Positions 6,045-13,567 of a stretch of 23,542 bases of DNA are shown one piece after another. Positions within the stretch are counted from its first letter, which is position 1. Each line of letters begins with the position of its first letter. The position numbers and the translations under genes were made by a program. The notes beneath the pieces were generated by a model. It ran no database searches, was not told the DNA's origin, and was given only the letters and a program-made list of their open reading frames with translations. The stretch spans positions 1 through 23,542 of the forward strand of contig CAZVFX010000110.1 of NCBI GenBank assembly GCA_964626565.1, given 5' to 3'. Source of the DNA: CAZVFX01 sp964626565 (GTDB lineage Bacteria > Myxococcota_A > UBA9042 > CAIXZC01).

Positions 6045-8090
6045 TCACATGCTCCAGCGTAGGCCCAGGCGGCCCGTAACCGGTATTACCGACAGCTTGA
6101 ACCACGAAATATCCGCCTCCGCCTCCACGTATATCCCGCCGCCTAAGTGGACCGAGTACCCTGCCGCGGTCAGGCCGCCGACGATCCCGTTGTCGGTCAT
6201 CAGGTAGGTAAGCCCGCCGCGCAGATAGAACGACGCCAGGTCGGTCCTTATTCCGTAGTAGATGGTGTACGGATTGGGCTCTTCAAAAGCGTATCCGTAC
6301 GCCATCTCTATCCAGAACAGAAGCGGCCTGGCGATGCGGTAGCCCAAAGTGAAATCAGTGGTGAAATTGGTTCGGTACAACCCGCCGTCGTAAATTGCGA
6401 ACCCTTCCACCGCGGCCGCTCCGAAGTACAGCGACTCCGCCACACGCCGCTCCCGCTCCGCTTGTTCGTCTTCCTTCAGCCTCTCGATCTTCTTGGCCTT
6501 GGCCATCGCCACGTCGAGGTTGGCGGACAGGTTCTCCACCTTCTTCTCTCGGACGTCCACCGCTTCTTCCCACTTCGCCCCACCGGAAACCACCCGCACC
6601 TGGTGAACGCCGATAATGACCTTTCCCGTGTACGGCGTTTCGCCCACCTTGGCCCCGTCCACAAATACCTTTGCAACAATCGCGTTGCCGTCGTTGTTCA
6701 CCGCCACCACCGAGATCGCGCCCTGCCGGGGTTTGGGTTCCAACTCCACCAACTCCTGTTCCCCCTGCTCCAACATGATTCGCTTTCCCGTCTCGTAGTA
6801 GCGGGAGTCGGAGACTACGATTTCGTAGGGTCCCGGAGCGAGTTTTACACCTTCCAGAGGAGTGCGGCCGGAGTCGGCGCCGTTGACCTGAATCTTCAGC
6901 CCCGACGGGTGCGATTTGACCGTCAGAGTGCCGAAAGTGGCAGATAGCTTCCAGTTGATGTTTGTCGCCTTGGCTATCTTCACACTCTCGCTGCGCTCGG
7001 CGTAACCTTCCTTCTGCATGGCCACTGTGCGGGTGCCCGGCGCTACCATGCGGCTGCAACCTTTGGAGGTGTCCTGGCACAACAGCTTGCCGTCGACGAA
7101 GACGATGGCGCCCGTAGGCTCCGATTCGAACTGCACAATAACCGGCTGCACCAGGTCCGGATTCCAATCCTCCGGTTTCTCGCCGATGTTTGTTTCCGTG
7201 ATTCGTACTGTTGCCGGCCCGGCCGGGCCACCGGGGAAGACCACGTCACCGGCAAGCATGCGCACTAATTGTCCCACCGCGTCCACCACCGCGGCGTCAA
7301 GGTCCCCTTCCACCACCGGCGCTTTTGCCGACGCGCCCAGACACCCGTCCTCCACCGAAAACAGCTCCAGTATCAACCGAGGTTTTTTACCCTCCCTCAA
7401 CGTGGCTTTCAGGTGTGAGTTGGCGGAGACCTCCCTTCCCAATTTGCACCGGGTCTTTTCATCGTAGGCGCCCCCGTATCCTTCTTTCCTGAGCTTCCTA
7501 AGCTCGGCCTTCTCCGCCTCGCTGGCCACCAGGTCGAATTTGCCGGCCCGGGCCAACTCCGAACGGATCATCCCCCTCAAGGCTCCGCCGTCGGCAAGTT
7601 TGCCTCCGTCTGCCGCCACCGGGTCTCCAACCAGGATGCGAGGAGACGAGGTGTAGAACTTCTCCACTGCGGCTTCCACCTGGTCCGCGCCGGCGTGGGC
7701 CGCCAGCAGGTTGCCCTGCCACGACCACAGGAAAGCCTGGGGAAGGGAGTCCGCCTTCCACTGGCTTTGAATCACCCCGTCTTCGTCGCAAATCACCGCA
7801 TCGGGAGACCAGTCGGGATTGGCGCACGTCCCCTGGTCCTGCACCGAAACCACGATGAGCCGCAGACCCCGGGCCCGGTATTTCTCATGCAGAGCCTTCC
7901 ATTTGGGCACCGCCTTCATGCACGGCTTGCACCACGTCGCGTAAAACTCCACCGCCACCAGCTTCACCCCCGGCTGGTTCAGCCATCCCTTAAGATCCAG
8001 GGAGGACCAGGCGTCCGCCGAGCGTGGCGCGGTGAGAAGCAGGCCGCCCACCAGAACGGCCAGACAGAAACAAGCTACTGATCTCGACAT
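6045..8090 (-). CDS. Multidomain periplasmic protein: thioredoxin, TolB-like, three PEGA repeats, C-terminal barrel-like domain
   Basis: 681 residues. Residues 1-27 form a signal peptide ending ADA. Residues 28-148 form a TlpA-like thioredoxin domain with catalytic WCKPC (Cys54, Cys57). Residues 151-280 look like a TolB-N/CsgG-like module, with a GMIRSELARAGKFDLV start typical of TolB-like proteins. Three PEGA-like repeats follow, at about 318-385, 386-450 and 457-520, each with a VFVDG/VNGADSGRTP/VFVDGAKVGETP turn. A charged coiled coil spans 520-552. Residues 553-681 are aromatic, strand-rich and outer-membrane-like. The start at 8090 was chosen because the signal peptide begins there and GAGG precedes it. 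An open frame 141 codons further upstream lies antisense to the divergent gene and was rejected. It heads a three-gene operon. Each domain assignment is by eye; the thioredoxin and PEGA parts are the surest. Confidence 0.85.
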   Translation of the reverse strand: MSRSVACFCLAVLVGGLLLTAPRSADAWSSLDLKGWLNQPGVKLVAVEFYATWCKPCMKAVPKWKALHEKYRARGLRLIVVSVQDQGTCANPDWSPDAVICDEDGVIQSQWKADSLPQAFLWSWQGNLLAAHAGADQVEAAVEKFYTSSPRILVGDPVAADGGKLADGGALRGMIRSELARAGKFDLVASEAEKAELRKLRKEGYGGAYDEKTRCKLGREVSANSHLKATLREGKKPRLILELFSVEDGCLGASAKAPVVEGDLDAAVVDAVGQLVRMLAGDVVFPGGPAGPATVRITETNIGEKPEDWNPDLVQPVIVQFESEPTGAIVFVDGKLLCQDTSKGCSRMVAPGTRTVAMQKEGYAERSESVKIAKATNINWKLSATFGTLTVKSHPSGLKIQVNGADSGRTPLEGVKLAPGPYEIVVSDSRYYETGKRIMLEQGEQELVELEPKPRQGAISVVAVNNDGNAIVAKVFVDGAKVGETPYTGKVIIGVHQVRVVSGGAKWEEAVDVREKKVENLSANLDVAMAKAKKIERLKEDEQAERERRVAESLYFGAAAVEGFAIYDGGLYRTNFTTDFTLGYRIARPLLFWIEMAYGYAFEEPNPYTIYYGIRTDLASFYLRGGLTYLMTDNGIVGGLTAAGYSVHLGGGIYVEAEADISWFKLSVIPVTGRLGLRWSM

Positions 8091-8118
8091 CTTGACCTCG
8101 TAATGCTCTCGACCGTCG

Positions 8119-8147
8119 ATGCTAGCGCGGCCGACAGGCAAAAGCAA
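8119..8147 (-). promoter_or_regulatory. Candidate promoter for the thioredoxin/PEGA operon
   Basis: On the minus strand a TTGCTT (-35-like, 8142-8147) and TAGCAT (-10-like, 8119-8124) are 17 bp apart, with the start codon at 8090 downstream. It shares the 111-bp divergent spacer with the stronger plus-strand promoter. Confidence 0.4.
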
Positions 8148-8150
8148 GGC

Positions 8151-8180
8151 TTGACACCAACCACCCCGCAACGGGATAAT
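8151..8180 (+). promoter_or_regulatory. Sigma70-type promoter for the LPP20-like lipoprotein and lipB
   Basis: A perfect -35 TTGACA (8151-8156) and a 5/6 -10 GATAAT (8175-8180) are 18 bp apart. A GGAGG Shine-Dalgarno (8192-8196) sits five bases before the ATG at 8202. This is the best promoter match in the window. Confidence 0.7.
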
Positions 8181-8201
8181 CCCTCCATCACGGAGGACAC
8201 A

Positions 8202-9077
8202 ATGTCTCGATTCTTCTACGCCTTGGCCCTGGCAGCAGCGCTCTCCATGGCATGCTCCACCAGCCCATATATGACCGAATCGTCCAACGAGAAACGGCCC
8301 AAATGGCTCGAACGGACCTCCTACAAACTGGGGCCCAAGCGTTACTACGTCGGCCGTACCACCGGTGCCGGCAGTGAGGAAGACGCCCGTCGTCTGGCCC
8401 GGGAAGATGCGGTGCGCCAACTGATCCAGGAGATCGGCGTCACCGTCAGCGAAGAGTCCAAATCGGTCCAGCGCGAGAAGGACGGCCAGTACAGCTATGA
8501 AGTGCAACTGCAAGTAAGTTCAAAATCAGCTCCGGTGCGGCTGAGTAACTTGAAAGAAGAGGGAGAGTATTTCGAGACGTGGTGGAGAGGCGGCACCAAG
8601 GTAGACGCGTGGGCCATGATTTCACTGCCTGAGGCCGATTTTGCCAAGGCCCGCCGGACCCTCGTCGGGCGCGTGCTGCTGGTGTGGGCGTGCGCGTCCA
8701 CCCCCGACGGCGCGTGTGCGAGTGCCCACGAGGAAACGGTCAAGGCCGCAGCCACCGACGCCGGCCGGCCGCTGGTTCCCCAGATCGCCCGGCTCCCCCA
8801 AAAACCCCTTCCCGTACTGGGAGCGGACAATAACGCCGCCCTGGTCCTGTCCGTTAACCTCAAGACCACGTTCGACAGTGAACACCATGGCGAGTTTTTC
8901 GCCTTCGCCACCGCCACCGCAGAGCTCATCGACACCGGCGACGGCAAAGTGGTCTGTTCCGTCGATACCGGACAGGTCAAGGCCGGCCATTTCTCGGCCA
9001 AGGACGCAGCCAAGACCGCTTTGAACGACGCGGTCAAGCAGCTAGCCGAGGAACTGAAAATCAAACTGGCGCAATAG
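8202..9077 (+). CDS. LPP20-like lipoprotein
   Basis: A 291-residue lipoprotein. The signal peptide ends in lipobox SMAC (Cys18). The segment YYVGRTTGAGSEEDARRLAREDAVRQL followed by a strand containing IGVTVSEES matches the LPP20/FlgT-N-like pattern, in which Ala- and Arg-rich helices follow a G-x-G-x-x-x-E-x-D-A turn. A second half (from about 180) contains a further alpha/beta part that may be a divergent repeat of the same kind. It ends in an amphipathic helix (TALNDAVKQLAEELKIKLAQ). LPP20-type proteins sit in the outer membrane or periplasm and mostly lack known function. The start is set by GGAGG five bases upstream. In-frame sequence further 5' (from 8103) would run through the promoter and was rejected. 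The stop is one base from the lipB GTG, so the two are co-transcribed. Confidence 0.82.
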   Translation: MSRFFYALALAAALSMACSTSPYMTESSNEKRPKWLERTSYKLGPKRYYVGRTTGAGSEEDARRLAREDAVRQLIQEIGVTVSEESKSVQREKDGQYSYEVQLQVSSKSAPVRLSNLKEEGEYFETWWRGGTKVDAWAMISLPEADFAKARRTLVGRVLLVWACASTPDGACASAHEETVKAAATDAGRPLVPQIARLPQKPLPVLGADNNAALVLSVNLKTTFDSEHHGEFFAFATATAELIDTGDGKVVCSVDTGQVKAGHFSAKDAAKTALNDAVKQLAEELKIKLAQ

Positions 9078-9078
9078 G

Positions 9079-9732
9079 GTGTCGGCGACGCCCAACACGC
9101 TACGCGTGCTCACCCTCGGCACCGTCGAGTACGGCGAGGCCCACCAACTCCAGCTCACCACCCATGCCGACGTGGTCGCAGGCCGGCAACCATCAACCCT
9201 CCTTCTCCTAGAGCATCCGCCCGTCTACACCCTCGGGAAACGCGGCGGCGACAGCCTCTTCCTGAAGCCGCAGGACGAGCTTCGCGCCGCCGGCGCCGAC
9301 ATAGTCCGTACCGACCGCGGCGGCCTGGTTACCTTCCACGGCCCGGGGCAGCTCGTGGGATATCCAATCGTCGATCTCGGGCGGGTAAAAATGTCCCTGA
9401 CCAAATACGTGAATGTCCTGCTCGATACACTGGTCGAAGCCCTGGCCACCCTCGGCCTTGAAGCCCAAGCCGACATGGAACAACCCGGCGTCTACGTCCG
9501 GGGCCGCAAAATCGCAGCCGTCGGCGTCCGCCTCTCCCACAACGTCACCCGCCACGGCTTCGCCATTAACCTCACCACCGACCTGAAATGGTTCGACAAC
9601 ATAGTAGCCTGCGGCCTAAAAGGCGTCACCGTAACCTCGGTCCAAGCCGAACTCGGACGAGCGCCCGATGCGAACGCCTTTGGCGCCGACGTCGCGCGTC
9701 TCCTGGCGGAACGCCTGGGCCTCAAAATCTGA
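9079..9732 (+). CDS. lipB: Octanoyltransferase LipB
   Basis: LipB moves octanoyl groups from acyl carrier protein to lipoyl domains of 2-oxoacid dehydrogenases and the glycine cleavage H protein, in the cytoplasm. At 217 residues it has normal family length. RGGLVTFHGPGQLVGYPI (80-97) is the signature region. Lys144 in GRKIAAVG and Cys178 in IVACGLKG correspond to the catalytic Lys/Cys dyad. EHPPVYTLGKRG near residue 45 is also typical. It starts with GTG one base after the stop of the LPP20-like gene, so translation is probably coupled. lipA, the usual partner, is not in the window. The 3' side is a foldback repeat that may end transcription. Confidence 0.95.
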   Translation: MSATPNTLRVLTLGTVEYGEAHQLQLTTHADVVAGRQPSTLLLLEHPPVYTLGKRGGDSLFLKPQDELRAAGADIVRTDRGGLVTFHGPGQLVGYPIVDLGRVKMSLTKYVNVLLDTLVEALATLGLEAQADMEQPGVYVRGRKIAAVGVRLSHNVTRHGFAINLTTDLKWFDNIVACGLKGVTVTSVQAELGRAPDANAFGADVARLLAERLGLKI

Positions 9733-9750
9733 ACATCACCATTCCGAACT

Positions 9751-9972
9751 GTCATCCTGAGGCCCTCGACGCACCCACTTTCGAACTTGGCAATGACCTT
9801 CCAGAGAAGGCCGAAGGACCCCGCCCAGCTCGGATGCTCTCGTCGTAGCTGCGTTCCTAAAAAAGGCCTTTGACCATGTCGACAGTTTCTGAAACAAGCG
9901 GAGGTCCTTCAGCTTCCTCTCGAAGGGCATTTCCAAGTACGATGACAGGTGCGTCGGGAGCCTCAGGATGAC
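9751..9972. repeat. Foldback (MITE/REP-like) element with long terminal inverted repeats
   Basis: The region between the convergent lipB and CAP-lipoprotein genes is one large imperfect palindrome. It begins GTCATCCTGAGG and ends CCTCAGGATGAC. The outer 25 bases differ at only two positions between arms. Pairing continues for about 70 bases per arm at roughly 80 percent identity, including a central GAAGGACC block, around a loop of about 75-80 bases. It encodes nothing. It may be a non-autonomous mobile repeat, and as RNA it could serve as a bidirectional terminator. Confidence 0.8.
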
Positions 9973-9987
9973 ACCCTGGACCCTGCC

Positions 9988-11055
9988 CTAGTATTTCTCA
10001 GTCCAGAAATACCAAGTCTTCTCCCAATCCTTCCCCCCCTTTTCTCCCTTGATGTGCACCCAATACTTCGTTGCTTTCTTCAGCGGTTGGTGCGCATACA
10101 TGGCGATGGTGTTGGCGCCGGCGAGGTTGGAGTCGTTGTTGCCGTCCAGCCATACCACGGGCAGTTCGACCTGGTCGTCTTCGGCCCAGATGTCGTGCTC
10201 GTCTACCTTGAAGCCGGTGGGCTTGGACCACGTCACCGTGATAATGGTGCCGGAAGGATAGCCGGTGGGAGGAGGGGGCGGCTGAGGCGATTCCAAGCCG
10301 TCGAAACTGGGCGGGATGCCGCTGGACCCCGGTGGGGGATAGATACCCTCCACCGGCGGGCCGTCGTAGGTGTTCCCGTCCGCGTCTTTGCGGCCGAAGT
10401 CAATGGTGTCGATGCGGTCTCCGTTCTGCCAGCCGCCGGAGCCGGCCGCGCCGTACCCACACGCGGTCATGTTCGCATTCATGAACGGGATGCGGTGGTA
10501 CAGAGTGTTCATCCACCCATCCACCGACTGCTCCGGATGGTGCAGAAACGCGATCACCTCCGACCCCGCATCGTGGTACCCGAAGTGGGCGCATCGTTCC
10601 CAGAACGCAGCCCCGGTGAATCCCTCCGCCCAGGCAGGGTTCTCGTCGTGGACGCTAAGACCCGTGGAGTTGTATTTGTCCTTGTGCAGAACGTAATAGT
10701 CGCAGTGCGCCTGGGCCGCCTGGTTGATCCCCTCGATCATGTCGAGGTAAGGCAGCCCACTCTGGTGACGGAACCAGTTGGCGCGCGCCAGCGCCTTTAC
10801 CTGGTCCTCCCTGGCACTGTCGGGCACAAACCCGCCCGGCGGGTCGAAGATCTCGTCCACCGGCTCGATGTACCCGCCACCTTCCTCCTCGAAGTCGGCG
10901 ATTACGTCGCGGGTTTCGTCAAAACCACCCCCGCCCCCGCCGCAGGCGGGAAGGGAAATGAGCAGCACCAGCGCCAACACCAATCCCAGCCCAGCCAACT
11001 CATCAAAGGCCCGTCGCTCACGCTCTGGGTGCCGTGTGTGCCTATCCCTGATCAC
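9988..11055 (-). CDS. CAP-domain lipoprotein with C-terminal Ig-like region
   Basis: 355 residues from a GTG at 11055. The lipobox LPAC (Cys38) is followed by a Gly-rich stretch and an acidic spacer. Residues 83-205 form a divergent CAP/SCP domain, including ARANWFRHQSGLPYL, AAQAHCDYYVLH, GLSVHDENP and the YHRIPFMNANM motif near its end. A proline-rich linker (about 235-265) leads to a beta-rich region (270-355) resembling a bacterial Ig-like domain, ending FWT. The n-region is unusually long (about 20 residues). In-frame TTG/GTG codons nearer the hydrophobic stretch (residues 20, 25, 26) may be the true start. The first codon overlaps the MeaB stop (GTGA) and lies next to simple repeats. It is probably a distal gene of the BMC-vertex operon by position, but a shared function is not implied. 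Confidence 0.8.
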   Translation of the reverse strand: MIRDRHTRHPERERRAFDELAGLGLVLALVLLISLPACGGGGGGFDETRDVIADFEEEGGGYIEPVDEIFDPPGGFVPDSAREDQVKALARANWFRHQSGLPYLDMIEGINQAAQAHCDYYVLHKDKYNSTGLSVHDENPAWAEGFTGAAFWERCAHFGYHDAGSEVIAFLHHPEQSVDGWMNTLYHRIPFMNANMTACGYGAAGSGGWQNGDRIDTIDFGRKDADGNTYDGPPVEGIYPPPGSSGIPPSFDGLESPQPPPPPTGYPSGTIITVTWSKPTGFKVDEHDIWAEDDQVELPVVWLDGNNDSNLAGANTIAMYAHQPLKKATKYWVHIKGEKGGKDWEKTWYFWTEKY

Positions 11056-12095
11056 TTGACCCTCTTGGTGGTTCTTGGTGTTTTGGTGTCTTGGTGGTGA
11101 GTCTGTTGACGTTTGCCGTCCCTGGACCCTGCCCCTGGACCCTGACCCTCGTTCATTCTTGCGCCTTTCAGCAGTTCCTCAGCCACATCGTACGGAGATG
11201 CCTTACGACTAACCAGCTTCTCGGTCAGCTTATTCCCCTTGTCCAACTCATCGAATTGACGCCGGAAATACGCCCGGGAGGTCTCTCCAACGAGTGAGAA
11301 GATCATCTCGGTTAACCGCTCCTCCTCCCGCATTTCAAGGCCGCCCGTGTCTTCCAGGTCAGTATAGTGACTCACGATGGCGTCGGCCATCTCGGTGATG
11401 CCGGTGTTGGACGTGGCCACAGTCTTCAGTATCGGGATCGGCCGGTACTCCCTGGCATTCTGGCCCACGATGTGCTGCACCGTCTCCAGCTCCGCAACGA
11501 TACGGTCGGCCCCGCCCCTGTCCGCCTTGTTCACCACGAACACATCGGCAATCTCAAGCAACCCCGCCTTCATGATCTGGATATCGTCGCCTAAGCCCGG
11601 AACCAGCACCACAACGCTCGTGTGCGCGGTCTTCACCACGTCCACTTCGTCCTGCCCGACCCCCACCGTCTCAATGATGACGCAGTCGTACCCCATCGCG
11701 TCCATGATGGTGACCACGTCGTTGGTGGACCGGGTGAGCCCGCCCAGATGCCCCCGGGTAGCCAGGCTCCGGATAAAGACGCCTTCGTCGTTGAAATGAC
11801 GCTGCATGCGAATGCGATCCCCCAGGATCGCACCCCCCGTAAACGGGCTCGACGGGTCAATGGCTACAACCCCAACAGTCTTGCCGCGCGCACGAAGATC
11901 CTTCACCAACATGTCCACAAGAGTGCTCTTCCCGGACCCGGGATTCCCCGTTACTCCGATAACGTGAGCCTTACCCGTCGCCGGAAACAACCCTGTCAAC
12001 TCAGCATGCACCGCACTATCCCGGTCGTCCGCCTTCCGCATCAACCGCGCCGCCGCCCGTATGTCCCCATCAATGACCTTTTTGTACAAGCTCAA
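11052..12095 (-). CDS. meaB: MeaB/ArgK-type GTPase, B12-dependent mutase chaperone
   Basis: MeaB family GTPases load and protect adenosylcobalamin in methylmalonyl-CoA and related mutases. Family features are the GNPGSGKST P-loop (50-58), VGVVAIDPSSPFTGGAILGD (75-93), DRIRMQRH, RSLATRGHLGGL, the ETVGVGQDEVDVV switch region and NKAD (189-192). The core ends near residue 313. The last 34 residues are rich in Gln, Thr, Lys and Arg and are encoded by intergenic-type simple repeats, so they look like a read-through extension. The start is TTG at 12095, with a GGAAGAGG-like Shine-Dalgarno upstream and no nearby ATG. No mutase subunit is encoded in the window. It follows the UPF0210 gene after a 92-bp spacer carrying a palindromic repeat. 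Confidence 0.93.
   Translation of the reverse strand: MSLYKKVIDGDIRAAARLMRKADDRDSAVHAELTGLFPATGKAHVIGVTGNPGSGKSTLVDMLVKDLRARGKTVGVVAIDPSSPFTGGAILGDRIRMQRHFNDEGVFIRSLATRGHLGGLTRSTNDVVTIMDAMGYDCVIIETVGVGQDEVDVVKTAHTSVVVLVPGLGDDIQIMKAGLLEIADVFVVNKADRGGADRIVAELETVQHIVGQNAREYRPIPILKTVATSNTGITEMADAIVSHYTDLEDTGGLEMREEERLTEMIFSLVGETSRAYFRRQFDELDKGNKLTEKLVSRKASPYDVAEELLKGARMNEGQGPGAGSRDGKRQQTHHQDTKTPRTTKRVK
11064..11149. repeat. Two simple-repeat arrays at the 3' end of meaB
   Basis: Positions 11064-11098 are degenerate tandem copies of a CTTGGTG unit. Positions 11120-11149 contain CCTGGACCCTG repeated twice. Both lie inside the reading frame of the MeaB C-terminal tail. A 15-base match to the second array (CCCTGGACCCTGCCC) recurs at 9974-9988, on the other side of the CAP-lipoprotein gene. 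Confidence 0.75.
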
Positions 12096-12112
12096 TGCTT
12101 TTGCCTCTTCCC

Positions 12113-12165
12113 GATCATCATCCGCCGTAGCTCAGCCTCATCGAGCGAAGGAGGACCACCCGCGT
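12113..12165. repeat. Palindromic spacer repeat, copy 1 (UPF0210-meaB spacer)
   Basis: About 53 bases starting gatcatca, with the palindromic core TCCGCCGTAGCTC / GAGCGAAGGAGGA around a loop of about 9 bases, and an ACCACCCGCG tail. It is nearly identical to copies at 14609-14660 and 15378-15429. In the transcript it would form a hairpin (outer TCCTCC/GGCGGA with one mismatch, inner GCTC/GAGC). Confidence 0.85.
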
Positions 12166-12187
12166 CCGTGCCACCTCCGCCATCGTG

Positions 12188-13564
12188 TCAATTCTTCACA
12201 CTCGTGATAGGCGGAGGGATCCTTCCCTTCAACCGAATGAACTCCGCACTTGAATGAGGCGACACCGGCATAATCACCAACTGCCCCAGTAAGCCGCCCA
12301 AATCCACCATATCCCCGGCCACCTTGTCCGGCACCGGCAGGATCCTCACCGCCGTCGTCTTGTTGTTGATCACGCCAATGGCCATTTCGTCCGCGATGAT
12401 GGCGGAAATGGTCTCCTCCGGAGTGTCCCCGGGCACCGCCACCATATCCAATCCCACCGAGCACACCGCGGTCATCGCCTCCAGCTTGGCCAACGACAGG
12501 CCGCCGCGAAGCGCGGCCGCCACCATACCCGCATCCTCGCTCACCGGAATGAACGCACCCGACAGGCCGCCTACCGACGACGACGCCATGGTCCCGCCCT
12601 TCTTCACCGCATCCACCAGCATCGCCAGCGCGGCAGTGGTACCGTGACCGCCTACCACTTCGATGCCCATCTCCTCGATGATGTTGGCCACGCTGTCTCC
12701 CACCACCGGCGTCGGCGCCAGCGACAGGTCAACCACCCCGAAACGTACCGGCGGTCCCAGCGCTTGAGCCACCTCCCTTCCGATTAACTCCCCGGCCCGG
12801 GTGATTTTGAACGACATCTTCTTGATGGTCTCTGAAATGTCGGTGAGGTTGTGGAACGCACCCTGGCGCTTCATTCGCTTCAACGCAGCCAGCACCACTC
12901 CAGGCCCGCTCACCCCAACGTTTATCACCGCATCCGGCTCGCCAACTCCGTGGAACGCACCAGCAATAAACGGGTTGTCCTCAGGCACGTTGGCGAAAAC
13001 CACCAGCTTGGCGCAGCCGATGGCGTGGGGGCTAAGACCCGCCAACTCCTTGATAATACCGCCCATGCGGCTGACACAGTTCATGTTGATGCCGGAACGT
13101 GTGGACGCCAGGTTCACCGACGAGCACACCCGCTCGGTCTGCGACAGCGCATACGGGATCGAGTCTAGCAACATCACGTCACCGGTGGTGGCGCCCTTCT
13201 GAACCAGCGCCGAGTAACCCGCGATATAGTCCACCCCGCAGTCTGCTGCCACCCGGTCCAGCACTTTGGCCACTGCAACGTATTCCTCAATACTCTTCAG
13301 CCCTTCGCACACCAGCGACATGGGCGTCATGGACAGCCGTCGATTGACGATGGGAATGCCGTATCGGTCTTCCACCCGCTCCGCCACGGAAACCAGGTGT
13401 TCCCCGCGCCGATATATCTTGTCGTACAGGAAGGTGCACAGGGCGTCGACGTCTCCGTGGGGCGCGTCCAGCAGCGAGACCCCCAAAGTCACCGTGCGGA
13501 TGTCCAGGTGTTCCGCCTCGATCATGCGGACGGTCTCGATGATCTCCTTTGAGGTGAAGAGCAT
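12188..13564 (-). CDS. UPF0210 / DUF711 (PFL-like) family protein
   Basis: A 458-residue cytoplasmic protein of the UPF0210/DUF711 family, near full family length. Recognisable blocks are the N-terminal FTSKEIIETVRMIEAEHLDIRTVTLG, RRLSMTPMS, DYIAGYSALVQKG, the PYALSQTERVCSSVNL segment, VNVGVSGPGVV-like INVGVSGPGVV, and a C-terminal VGGLSGAFIPVSED followed by LDMVAVPGDTP. Members are called PFL-like because of structural resemblance to pyruvate formate-lyase, but I see no glycyl-radical R-V-x-G-Y motif, and their reaction is unknown. UPF0210 genes are widely paired with UPF0237 ACT-domain genes, as here (3-bp gap), which suggests joint action. What is unusual is that the pair lies directly downstream of four BMC vertex genes. 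Confidence 0.9.
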   Translation of the reverse strand: MLFTSKEIIETVRMIEAEHLDIRTVTLGVSLLDAPHGDVDALCTFLYDKIYRRGEHLVSVAERVEDRYGIPIVNRRLSMTPMSLVCEGLKSIEEYVAVAKVLDRVAADCGVDYIAGYSALVQKGATTGDVMLLDSIPYALSQTERVCSSVNLASTRSGINMNCVSRMGGIIKELAGLSPHAIGCAKLVVFANVPEDNPFIAGAFHGVGEPDAVINVGVSGPGVVLAALKRMKRQGAFHNLTDISETIKKMSFKITRAGELIGREVAQALGPPVRFGVVDLSLAPTPVVGDSVANIIEEMGIEVVGGHGTTAALAMLVDAVKKGGTMASSSVGGLSGAFIPVSEDAGMVAAALRGGLSLAKLEAMTAVCSVGLDMVAVPGDTPEETISAIIADEMAIGVINNKTTAVRILPVPDKVAGDMVDLGGLLGQLVIMPVSPHSSAEFIRLKGRIPPPITSVKN

Positions 13565-13567
13565 GGG

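Noticed and set aside
8091..8513. Upstream extension of the thioredoxin/PEGA reading frame by 141 codons
   Set aside because: It runs antisense through the promoter and start of the divergent LPP20-like gene, has no family-like sequence, and a perfect signal peptide with Shine-Dalgarno starts at 8090.
12113..12165. Spacer repeat as a tRNA or tRNA-derived gene because of its TAGCTCAG stretch
   Set aside because: It is only about 50 bases, folds as a single palindrome and has no anticodon or T arm. A REP-like repeat explains it better.
12188..13564. UPF0210 protein as a functional glycyl-radical pyruvate formate-lyase
   Set aside because: No C-terminal glycyl-radical motif or adjacent Cys-Cys active site is visible, and no activase gene is nearby.
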